Positions 14,712 through 22,224 of a stretch of DNA of 23,835 nucleotides are shown here, one piece after another (the first letter of the stretch is position 1; each line of letters starts with the position of its first letter). Origin of the DNA: Bacillota bacterium (GTDB lineage Bacteria; Eremiobacterota; SpSt-956; JAKJGF01); NCBI GenBank assembly GCA_029555925.1, contig JAKPQU010000521.1, forward strand, positions 1-23,835. The letters run 5' to 3'. The notes beneath the pieces are model-generated. The model searched no databases, was not told the origin of the DNA, and saw only the letters and a program-made list of their open reading frames with translations. Made by a program: the position numbers and the translations under genes.

Positions 14712-16241
14712 TTAAGTTCTGTGGGCAATCCTGTTGCGTCCGCCCTTTTTGGCCTCATAAAGGGTTTCATCTGCTATGACTACAAGATCTTTCTTTGAAT
14801 CACAGTCTTCAGGGAAACTGGATACTCCTCCGCTTATTGTTACTTTTACAACTTTATTACCTGCAATAAAGTCATATTCTTCCACTGCCTGTCTTATTCT
14901 TTCTGCGATAAGTATGGCTTCCGTTCTGTTTGTATTGAGACAGGTTATGGTAAATTCATCTCCTCCGTAACGGCAGATAATATCATTATCTCTTGTAACG
15001 CTTTTTATAAGACCTCCTACCTGTTTTAAAAGAGCATCACCCTGGGGATGGCCGAAATTATCATTTACAATCTTGAAGAAATCAATATCCAGGATCATAA
15101 CAGAGAGAGGTTTATTGTTCTTAAAGGCTTTCTTGAATTCCTGGTCGAGACTTTCCTGAAAATAACCATGAGTATAAAGACCGCTCAAACTGTCTGTTAT
15201 AGCAAGCTGGGCAACATTTTCATGAAGCTGGGCATTTTTGATAGCCAGTGCTGCCTGATTGGCAAGAATTGATAAAAGCCTCAGATCATCATCTTTAAAA
15301 CTGCCGACACCCTGCTGGCCAACATATATGGCTCCTATGGCATCTCTCTGAAAGAGGCATGGAACAACCATTACGGAACGTATAGCTTTCATCTTCGGAA
15401 TTATTTTTTCTTTCTGGAATTTATGAGCATCGTTTAAAAGTATGGAACCTTTCTTTTTTATAACCTCTGCAACAGTGCTTTCTCCTACATCAAGACTGAA
15501 ATCCTTGAATAATCTTTCATGCTGGGGAAGGGTATGACAGTTCTTTACAACTACCATATCACCCTCTTTTCCTCTTTCCCTGAGATATATAACACAGGTA
15601 TTGCAGTTTACAAGGTTTTTAACCATATTCACAACTAACTGGACAATCTTTTCAAGAGTCAGACTGGAACCAAGTTCCTGACCTGCTTCTACAAGAGAAA
15701 TAAGAGAATTAATCTGCTTTTTCTGTCTCTGGAACTGCAATATGGCCTGACTCAACATATAACAGACTATAAATATAATTCCTATGTTACAGATCTGAGT
15801 TATAATAATATTTAACAGTATCTTACTGTCCTGAAAATTAGAAGTGGATATGATAAGAATACCTATAATGGAAGCACCAAAGATGCTGAATTTCATATCC
15901 AGTAAATATTCGGCAATTTCTATTATAGGAAGCAAAAAGGTCAGGAGAGAGAATTCAATAGATGTTGATTTACCGAAATCTTTGCATAAATTAAAAATAA
16001 AGAAAAGAAGGGTTAAATCTGCAAGGATTATAACAAAAATTCTGAGCCTGTTACCTTTAAGATAAAGAGAGGAAACAGTTGCAAGTAAACAATAAATACC
16101 ACCGCCAATAATAAAAGGAATATTTAAAGGACCTGCAAAAGCTCCGTAGAGAAATACTATCCATCTGAGAATAATGATAAGTTTATTGATATATGTCGGT
16201 TCATAGTATGTCTCTGTAAGATATTTTAAAAATTTGTTCAT
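14712..16241 (-). CDS. Membrane-bound GAF-GGDEF diguanylate cyclase
   Basis: This protein makes the second messenger cyclic di-GMP from two GTP. The N-terminal 170 residues contain about six hydrophobic helices, followed by a short coil, a GAF sensor domain (about 190-340) and a GGDEF domain (about 345-509). The active-site signature is intact (RYGGDEF), as is the guanine-binding LDIDFFKIVNDNFGH. The RxxD inhibitory site (RDND, five residues before GGDEF) is present, so product feedback inhibition is expected. I placed the start at 16241 (509 aa) because AAAGGA lies about 8 nt upstream. The ATG at 16250 directly abuts that sequence. It lies between mutS and mutL, bounded by heptad arrays on both sides, and has no evident functional tie to repair. 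Confidence 0.93.
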   Translation of the reverse strand: MNKFLKYLTETYYEPTYINKLIIILRWIVFLYGAFAGPLNIPFIIGGGIYCLLATVSSLYLKGNRLRIFVIILADLTLLFFIFNLCKDFGKSTSIEFSLLTFLLPIIEIAEYLLDMKFSIFGASIIGILIISTSNFQDSKILLNIIITQICNIGIIFIVCYMLSQAILQFQRQKKQINSLISLVEAGQELGSSLTLEKIVQLVVNMVKNLVNCNTCVIYLRERGKEGDMVVVKNCHTLPQHERLFKDFSLDVGESTVAEVIKKKGSILLNDAHKFQKEKIIPKMKAIRSVMVVPCLFQRDAIGAIYVGQQGVGSFKDDDLRLLSILANQAALAIKNAQLHENVAQLAITDSLSGLYTHGYFQESLDQEFKKAFKNNKPLSVMILDIDFFKIVNDNFGHPQGDALLKQVGGLIKSVTRDNDIICRYGGDEFTITCLNTNRTEAILIAERIRQAVEEYDFIAGNKVVKVTISGGVSSFPEDCDSKKDLVVIADETLYEAKKGGRNRIAHRT

Positions 16242-16263
16242 ATGTGCCATCCTTTCTACAATA

Positions 16264-16284
16264 GCTATCAGCTTTCAGCGCTGT
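16264..16284 (+). repeat. GCNNTCA heptad array, left arm of the second inverted pair
   Basis: Units GCTATCA, GCTTTCA and GCGCTGT lie 22 bp upstream of the GGDEF start codon. They face the array at 16394-16421 across a 109-bp AT-rich interior. The layout matches that at 583-700. Confidence 0.75.
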
Positions 16285-16393
16285 CCTATTAAAAACCGAT
16301 TGTGAACACCGACTGATAACTGCTTTTTATATTATATATATTTTTTTCATCCTGTTTTTTAATCACCCATTCAGCTGTCATTGAGTAAAAAAT

Positions 16394-16421
16394 TGACTGC
16401 TGACTGCTGAGAGCTGAATGC
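16394..16421 (-). repeat. GCNNTCA heptad array, right arm of the second inverted pair
   Basis: Four units are read on the plus strand as TGACTGC, TGACTGC, TGAGAGC and TGAATGC. The array begins 6 bp past the stop codon of mutS. Confidence 0.8.
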
Positions 16422-16427
16422 TTTATA

Positions 16428-16874
16428 TTATACATATTCTTTTTCAATCCTGTCTTTTAATTCGGAAAGTTTAATCAATGCTTCCACAGGTGTTAATCTT
16501 TCCACATCAATATATCTTATTTCATCGATTAAAGGATTGGGAAGAGTTGAAAAAAATTCCAGTTGTAAAGATTGTAACATAGAATCTTTTTTATAAATAA
16601 CCGGTTCCACTTTTTCAATACTCTCCAGAATATATTCTGCTCTGTTTAATAGTTTATCTGGCAGCCCTGCCAGTTTCGCGACTTTCACCCCGTAACTTCT
16701 GTCAGTTCCTCCGGGGAAAATCTTCCTTAAGAATATTACATCATCCCCCTTCTCCTTTACAGCTACTCTATAATTCTTAACTCCGGCAAAATGTTCTGCC
16801 ATCTGAGTGAGTTCATGAAAATGAGTCGTAAAAAGCGTTTTTGCTTTCACATGCTCATATATATATTCAGCCAC
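16428..16874 (-). CDS. mutS: MutS C-terminal part, beyond the amber codon
   Basis: These 148 codons continue the mutS frame after the TAG at 16878-16880, with one Ala codon between. They hold the rest of the ATPase domain, including the conserved THFHELT His motif, the SYGVKVAKLAGLP helix and the C-terminal helix-turn-helix and dimerisation region (LNRAEYILESIE). A GTG opens this stretch, but no Shine-Dalgarno is apparent before it. In the intact protein this would be residues 720-867. Independent translation as a useful protein is unlikely because the Walker A and B motifs lie in the other part. No further stops or frame breaks are seen, so this half has not decayed. Confidence 0.85.
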   Translation of the reverse strand: MAEYIYEHVKAKTLFTTHFHELTQMAEHFAGVKNYRVAVKEKGDDVIFLRKIFPGGTDRSYGVKVAKLAGLPDKLLNRAEYILESIEKVEPVIYKKDSMLQSLQLEFFSTLPNPLIDEIRYIDVERLTPVEALIKLSELKDRIEKEYV

Positions 16875-16877
16875 AGC

Positions 16878-16880
16878 CTA
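16878..16880 (-). other. In-frame TAG codon in mutS
   Basis: The minus strand reads GCC TAG GCT GTG GCT GAA, where many MutS proteins have Ala-Trp-Ala (or Gln in place of Trp) directly after DGLSIA. One base change explains it: TGG to TAG, or CAG to TAG. The frame is the same on both sides, so this is a nonsense codon and not a frameshift. Confidence 0.9.
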
Positions 16881-19031
16881 GGCAATACTCAGGCCGTCAT
16901 AGGTACTTGTACCTCTGCCTATCTCATCAAGGACTATAAGACTCCTGTTTGTGGCATTATTAACAATATCGGCGACTTCCTTCATCTCAACCAGGAACGT
17001 ACTCTGACCCATTACAAGGTCATCAAAAGCACCTATTCTGGTAAATATTCTGTCAACAATCCCTATTTTTCCTTCTTCTGCCGGTATGAAACTGCCTGTC
17101 TGTGCCATAATAACACATAATGCAGCCTGTCTCAAATAAGTCGATTTACCTGCCATATTGGGACCTGTTATAACAAGCAATACATGGTCGGAACAATCCA
17201 TATAGAGATCATTGGGAACAAATTTCTCCTTACCTATTATTTCTTCTATAACAGGATGGCGACTTCCTTTTAAAATTATCTTTGTACTTTTATTTACTTC
17301 AGGTTTTACATAATTATTACTTACTGCAACATCTGCCAGGGTGGACAGCACATCAAAAACAGCAAGAGCATCGGAGGTTATAAGCACATCGGAAGAATAT
17401 CCGGCAATCTGACTTCTTATTTCACAGAACAGTTCATATTCAAGTTCTTTAAGCCTCTCAGATGCGCCGAGAACTTTGCTTTCGTAATCTTTCAGTTCCG
17501 GCGTAATAAATCTCTCTCCCAGAGAAGTCGTCTGTTTTCTTATATAATTTTCCGGAACAAGATGTAAATTGGATTTAGTTACTTCAATAAAATAACCGAA
17601 CACTTTATTATATCGGACCTTGAGAGATTTTATGCCTGTTCTTTCCTTTTCCTGTTTCTCCAGTTCTACTATCCACTGTTTCCCGTCATAACGATGGGTT
17701 CGAAGATTATCTACTTCTTCATTAAAGCCTGTTTTTATAATATTGCCTTCTTTAATTGACAGAGGCGGATCATCATCAATAGCATTATCAATAATGTCCC
17801 GAATTTTTTGAAGATCCTTTATCTGTCCTGCAAGCTTCTTTAAATATTCTGTTTTAACAGACGATAACAGATGTTTCAACTCCGGCAAAATCTCAAGGGA
17901 TTTCTTGACTGCAAGCAGATCTCTTGCTCCGGCAGAGCCATAGACTATTTTCATGAAAATCCTTTCCAGATCTCTTATCTCCTTGAGCCTGTCTCTGAAT
18001 TTCTCTCTGAGGTCAAAAGAATGATAAAATTCTTCCACTCCGGAAAGTCTCTGATTTATTTCAGAAATCTTCAACAGAGGTTGTTCAAGCCACTGTCTCA
18101 GTTTGCGGCCTCCCATAGAAGTTACGGTTCTATCAAGTATCCAGAGCAGCGTTCCATAGATTTTACCATCTCTGATACTGCCTGTAAGTTCCAGATTTCT
18201 CCTTGTTCTGCCGTCGAGGACCATGTAATCATAAATACTGTAACTATCAAGTCTGGTAATATTATTTAATATCACCTTCTGCGTATCTTCAAGATAGGCT
18301 ATAACAGAACCTGCCGCCCGGACTATCTGAGTTCTGTCAGGAAGGGAAGCAACAGAGCTTTTGCCACAGTATTTCAAAAGTTTTTCTTTACAGGTATCAT
18401 AATTGAAACATGCATCCTCTCTGACTGTAATAGCAGTCAGTTCTTTTAAAAAGGTCATAAGGACGTTATTATTTCTTTCTTTTTCCTCTATAAGACATTC
18501 AGCAGGTTTAAGCCGTGAGATTTCACTTTTTAGCGCTTCCATACTGTTATGTTCGTCTGTTATAAATGATACCCTGAAAGCGCCTGTTGAAATATCTGCG
18601 ACTGCTATAGCCTGTCCTTCACCGTCTATTACTATGGATATAAGATAATTATTCTGTTTTTCTTCAAGCAACCTGTCTTCAAGAACAGTGCCTGCAGTAA
18701 CTATCCGTACTATATCTCTCTTTACAAGACCTTTAGCTTTTTTCGGGTCTTCCATTTGTTCAGCTATAGCAACCCTGTAACCTTTCCTCACCATTTTACT
18801 CAGATAAGGTTCCACTGCATGATGGGGAACTCCTGCCATAGGAATACGATCACCGTTACTTACTTCCTTGGAGGTAAGGGTAATACCGAGTTCTTTTGAT
18901 GTGGTGACTGCATCTTCACCATAGGTCTCATAAAAATCGCCTACCCGAAAAAATAATATAGCACCGGGGCACTGAGATTTTACATCATAAAATTGTTTGA
19001 AAAGAGGAGTCAAATTATTCAGTTCACTCAT
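16878..19031 (-). CDS. mutS: DNA mismatch repair protein MutS, N-terminal 717 residues
   Basis: MutS recognises mismatches and small loops as a dimer. The mismatch-reading motif GDFYE is at residues 31-35. Connector, lever and clamp domains follow, then the ATPase domain with Walker A GPNMAGKST (623-631) and Walker B LIVLDEIGRGTST (D702-E703). The frame stops at codon 718 (TAG) directly after DGLSIA. The remaining part is encoded intact downstream, for a total of 867 residues if the amber is read through, a normal MutS length. As truncated, the product lacks the His switch and the dimerisation helices and should be inactive. The start is well defined: AGGAGA 5-6 nt before an ATG that overlaps the stop of the upstream receiver gene (ATGA), so mutS is translationally coupled to a signalling gene. 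Confidence 0.95.
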   Translation of the reverse strand: MSELNNLTPLFKQFYDVKSQCPGAILFFRVGDFYETYGEDAVTTSKELGITLTSKEVSNGDRIPMAGVPHHAVEPYLSKMVRKGYRVAIAEQMEDPKKAKGLVKRDIVRIVTAGTVLEDRLLEEKQNNYLISIVIDGEGQAIAVADISTGAFRVSFITDEHNSMEALKSEISRLKPAECLIEEKERNNNVLMTFLKELTAITVREDACFNYDTCKEKLLKYCGKSSVASLPDRTQIVRAAGSVIAYLEDTQKVILNNITRLDSYSIYDYMVLDGRTRRNLELTGSIRDGKIYGTLLWILDRTVTSMGGRKLRQWLEQPLLKISEINQRLSGVEEFYHSFDLREKFRDRLKEIRDLERIFMKIVYGSAGARDLLAVKKSLEILPELKHLLSSVKTEYLKKLAGQIKDLQKIRDIIDNAIDDDPPLSIKEGNIIKTGFNEEVDNLRTHRYDGKQWIVELEKQEKERTGIKSLKVRYNKVFGYFIEVTKSNLHLVPENYIRKQTTSLGERFITPELKDYESKVLGASERLKELEYELFCEIRSQIAGYSSDVLITSDALAVFDVLSTLADVAVSNNYVKPEVNKSTKIILKGSRHPVIEEIIGKEKFVPNDLYMDCSDHVLLVITGPNMAGKSTYLRQAALCVIMAQTGSFIPAEEGKIGIVDRIFTRIGAFDDLVMGQSTFLVEMKEVADIVNNATNRSLIVLDEIGRGTSTYDGLSIA

Positions 19032-19759
19032 AAAAGTCTCCTGATTTTTTCAATTAACTCTACAGGGTCAAAGGGTTTTACTATATATTCTGAAACACCT
19101 ATATTATATGCACGGCTTATATCTTCAAAATTATCATTTGCTGTCAGTAAAACTACAGGTATATCCTCTTTGGATGGTATATCTCTTATCTTCAGATAAA
19201 GTTCTGTTCCATCCATCCCGGGCATCATTACATCTGTGATTAACATATTAAATTTTTCTTTCTCTGCAATCTCGAGTGCTTCCAGAGCATTCTGGGCCAG
19301 AAGGACATTAAAACCTGCATACTGAAGATTAAGTCTGAGTATATGCAATACTGCCGGGTCATCTTCCACAATCAGTATCGTTTTCACAGCTGCTCTTTTT
19401 TTCTTTAAAATGTCTTCACATGTTTTTATAATAGCCTCGGAATCATATGGTTTGGCCATATATCCTTCTACAGAATATCTTCTGGCGTTTATCATGTCTT
19501 CTTTATCGGTTTTTCCGGAAAGTATAAGTATGGGAATATCTTTGGCCCTTTTATCATGCCTGAGAAGATTGCACAGATGCCAGGCTTCCGGCACAGATAA
19601 ATCCAGAATAATAATAACGGCTTTTTCAGAACGGCCTTTTTGAAAACCTTCATTTATACCATGAGCGGACAGAATTTGAAATCCATAGTTTTCCAGATTG
19701 GATTTTAACATCTGAAAAACTCGTCCCGAAGGCTGTATAAGTAATATTTTCCCTTTCAT
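19028..19759 (-). CDS. Tandem receiver-domain response regulator
   Basis: This protein has two receiver domains and no output domain. REC1 (about 1-120) keeps the phosphoacceptor-like D53 and K103, but the acidic pair that binds Mg is replaced by Gln-Pro (ILLIQPSG), so it is probably a degenerate receiver. REC2 (about 126-243) is complete: acidic pocket E132-D133-D134, phosphoacceptor D176 (ITDVMMPGMDG), T206 and K228 (VKPFDP). I chose the ATG at 19759 (243 aa) because GGGAG lies about 8 nt upstream. The longer frame to 19783 adds eight residues with no Shine-Dalgarno. It lies directly after a histidine kinase gene, its probable phosphodonor, and overlaps the mutS start by 4 nt. Signalling probably proceeds by protein contact. 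Confidence 0.92.
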   Translation of the reverse strand: MKGKILLIQPSGRVFQMLKSNLENYGFQILSAHGINEGFQKGRSEKAVIIILDLSVPEAWHLCNLLRHDKRAKDIPILILSGKTDKEDMINARRYSVEGYMAKPYDSEAIIKTCEDILKKKRAAVKTILIVEDDPAVLHILRLNLQYAGFNVLLAQNALEALEIAEKEKFNMLITDVMMPGMDGTELYLKIRDIPSKEDIPVVLLTANDNFEDISRAYNIGVSEYIVKPFDPVELIEKIRRLL

Positions 19760-19828
19760 AAAAAGTACTCCCGAACATTTCACTTTACTGACATGGGCAT
19801 AAGCATGTAAAAAAATCTTGCTCCCATC

Positions 19829-19845
19829 ACGCGTTACGCGTCACG
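19829..19845. repeat. ACGCGTN heptad array B
   Basis: Units ACGCGTT and ACGCGTC followed by ACG lie 4 bp beyond the stop codon of the histidine kinase gene, in the gap before the receiver gene. The 17-bp string CACGCGTTACGCGTCAC is shared exactly with array D. Confidence 0.85.
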
Positions 19846-19849
19846 AAAA

Positions 19850-22102
19850 TTACTCCTGAACATTATAAGGTAGAGAAAAACAAAATTTACTTCCCTGGCC
19901 ATTTGTCTTTTTTTCTACCCATATATGTCCACCATGGGCATTAATAATACTCCTGGTTATAAAAAGTCCGAGACCTGTGCCTACAATCTTTGTTCCGCCG
20001 GGACCTGTAATTCTGTAAAATTTTTCAAAGATCTTATCGGCTTTTTCCGGAGCTATACCGGGGCCTTCATCTTCAACATAAATTATAACCTTCTCACCGG
20101 TAAATTCTCCGCCTATATTAACCTTACCGCCATGAGGAGAATATTTAATACCGTTACTAACAAGATTATTAAGAGCCTGTTCAATCTGATCACTGTCTGC
20201 ATAAACCTGAGGAAAATCCTCCGAAAAAGTATATTCCAGAGTATGTTCAGCAGAGGTTATCTTATGGGTATTTATTACCCTTTCTGCCAGTACCGGTATA
20301 GAAATTTTCACTTTATTAATATCAAATTTACCTGACTCTATTTTGGACAGATCCAGAAGATTTCTTATTAACCTGGCCAGTCTGTCTATTTCATTATTTA
20401 TAATTTGAAGGAATTCTTCTTTTCTTGCATCATCAAAACGGCTGCCATGATGAATTAACATTGTAGTATAACCTTTTATAGATGTAAGAGGTGACCGTAA
20501 TTCATGGGATACATAGGAAACGAAATCAGATTTAAGTTGTTCCACTTCTTTTTCCCTTGAGAAATCCCTGATTACAAGTATTCCTCCTTCTATTTTACCT
20601 GTTATGCCTTTAAGAGGAGTTGGTATGGCGCTTATAAATCTTTCTTTCCCGTCAGGAGTGGTAAGATAGCCTTCCCATTTCAAACTGAGTTCCGATGTAT
20701 AATCATCTACAGACGTCTGTTCCATATCGCCTCCGTCTCTTCCCTCTTCAGGCCTCAATACAAGTACGGATTTAAGATTATTGCCTATTGCATCGGCACT
20801 TTTTATGCCTGTAATACGCTCTGCCGCTTTATTAAAAGAAATTACCTTTTTATCTCTGTCAAAGGTGAGAACTCCGTCACCCATGTTATGAACTATGGCA
20901 TTCAGTTCGTCTTTCTTGGAAGTAGTTTCATGAAACAGTCTGGCATTTTCAAGAGAAACTGCAAGATGGTTCGATATAATTTCCAGAAATTTAAGCTTCT
21001 TCTTGGAAAGCATATTTGCTTTTCTGCAGCTTACAGCCATAACGCCTGATGTTTTATCCTGATATACAAGAGGGAAAATATAAAAGGAACTTGTATCAGG
21101 TCTTATGAGAACCGTATCCCTGAGAAAATCAGCATATTTCTCTTCTTCAATATTTCTGAAAAATAAAGATTTCTGATCTTTAAATACCCTTTTATAGTAA
21201 TAAGGGTCTATATCTTTTACCATCAATTTGTATTTATTGGCTCTGCTCTCCTGCAATCCCATACTGGCTCTTATGGTTATAGACTCATCATCCTGCAAAA
21301 GTGCAATTGTAACAGCAGAAGCACCGCAGAATTCACTTATCTTTTCAAATACATTTGAAAGCATTCTATCCATATCAAGAGAACTTCCCAGAGAAACAGA
21401 AATTTCAAATAAGGAACCAAGTTCTTTATTTGCACCTTCAAGTTTTACAAGGGAATTATTCAATCGTTCATTGGCTTCTTCCAGTTTTTCACTCTGCCGT
21501 TTAATTTCTTCATTTCTGCCTTTCAGTGTCTCTATATATTCTTTTTCTTTCTGCCTCAGGTTTACATTTTCTATAACAAGAGCGGCTCTGCTTGCAATTA
21601 ATCTCAGGGTTTTAATTTCATCTTCTGTAAAATGGTGATATTCATTTATTGTACCTATATTTATAACACCGATTTTAGTGTCTTCTACGATTAAAGGAAC
21701 ACTGATTATGGATTTTATCTCTACCTGATCATCGGGAGATCTTACAAATCTCGGTTCCTTTCTTACATCGTCTACGACAAATATTTCTCCCGTTTCAAAA
21801 GCCCATCCTGCTATACCTTCACCTGATTTCAGTCTGCTCAATCCAAAAGGAAGATTGTCTGGTCCTTTTTCCGATTTAATATAAAGCTCCTTCTCATCTT
21901 CATCCCAGAACATGAGACAACCTCTTTCAGCTTTAATGAGGTTCATGACACGGTCAAGGGTCATGCTGACTACTTCTTCTAATTCTACATTCTTATTTAT
22001 TAAAGCAGCGGAAAGCTCATATTCAGCATTGAGCAGTTCCAGTTCTCTTATCCTTTTCTCTAGAGTTTTTATCTTATCTTCCTTAAACTGTTCCATACAC
22101 AT
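19850..22102 (-). CDS. Cytosolic GAF-GAF-PAS sensor histidine kinase
   Basis: A 750-aa sensor kinase without membrane segments. The order is a short N-terminal coil (5-35), GAF1 (about 40-180), coiled coil (185-230), GAF2 (about 235-395), PAS (about 400-515), HisKA with phospho-accepting H533 in SHELRSPLTS, and HATPase with the N box around 643-650 (QALNNLVSNG), G1 DEGPGI and G2 GTGLGL. All catalytic motifs are intact. The signal, sensed inside the cell, is not visible. The ATG at 22102 has GGTGAG 5 nt upstream. The next ATG at 22096 is also possible. The downstream double-receiver protein is the likely partner. The gene is bounded by ACGCGTN arrays on both sides (19829-19845 and 22125-22157). 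Confidence 0.94.
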   Translation of the reverse strand: MCMEQFKEDKIKTLEKRIRELELLNAEYELSAALINKNVELEEVVSMTLDRVMNLIKAERGCLMFWDEDEKELYIKSEKGPDNLPFGLSRLKSGEGIAGWAFETGEIFVVDDVRKEPRFVRSPDDQVEIKSIISVPLIVEDTKIGVINIGTINEYHHFTEDEIKTLRLIASRAALVIENVNLRQKEKEYIETLKGRNEEIKRQSEKLEEANERLNNSLVKLEGANKELGSLFEISVSLGSSLDMDRMLSNVFEKISEFCGASAVTIALLQDDESITIRASMGLQESRANKYKLMVKDIDPYYYKRVFKDQKSLFFRNIEEEKYADFLRDTVLIRPDTSSFYIFPLVYQDKTSGVMAVSCRKANMLSKKKLKFLEIISNHLAVSLENARLFHETTSKKDELNAIVHNMGDGVLTFDRDKKVISFNKAAERITGIKSADAIGNNLKSVLVLRPEEGRDGGDMEQTSVDDYTSELSLKWEGYLTTPDGKERFISAIPTPLKGITGKIEGGILVIRDFSREKEVEQLKSDFVSYVSHELRSPLTSIKGYTTMLIHHGSRFDDARKEEFLQIINNEIDRLARLIRNLLDLSKIESGKFDINKVKISIPVLAERVINTHKITSAEHTLEYTFSEDFPQVYADSDQIEQALNNLVSNGIKYSPHGGKVNIGGEFTGEKVIIYVEDEGPGIAPEKADKIFEKFYRITGPGGTKIVGTGLGLFITRSIINAHGGHIWVEKKTNGQGSKFCFSLPYNVQE

Positions 22103-22124
22103 ATTTACTCACCAGTCTTTTTTT

Positions 22125-22157
22125 GCGTGACGCGTAACGCGTGACGCGTGACGCGTT
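22125..22157. repeat. ACGCGTN heptad array C (4 units)
   Basis: Partial GCGTG, then ACGCGTA, ACGCGTG, ACGCGTG and ACGCGTT. The array lies 22 bp upstream of the histidine kinase start codon, between miaB and that gene. Confidence 0.9.
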
Positions 22158-22165
22158 ATAATAGG

Positions 22166-22182
22166 GCCTGTTTTTTACAGGC
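22166..22182 (-). terminator. Hairpin downstream of miaB
   Basis: A perfect 6-bp stem GCCTGT / ACAGGC has a 5-nt loop and lies 42 bp past the miaB stop. On the minus strand it is followed by CCTATTATAA, without a true T-run, so it is at best a weak terminator. Array C begins 8 bp further on. Confidence 0.4.
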
Positions 22183-22224
22183 ATGTTATTCAATATCCAT
22201 CTGATAAGTTACATGACAGAAAAA

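Noticed and set aside
16878..16880. Selenocysteine at the mutS stop
   Set aside because: Selenocysteine uses TGA, not TAG, and MutS has no Cys or selenocysteine at this place.
17871..18269. 132-codon plus-strand frame opposite mutS
   Set aside because: It is antisense to conserved MutS sequence with no family signal. The same applies to the plus-strand frames opposite the kinase, lipoprotein, mutL and miaB genes.
16428..19031. mutS as a frameshifted pseudogene or two separate genes
   Set aside because: Both halves are in the same frame and separated only by TAG and one Ala codon. The second half has no ribosome binding site and cannot work alone. A nonsense codon is the simplest reading.
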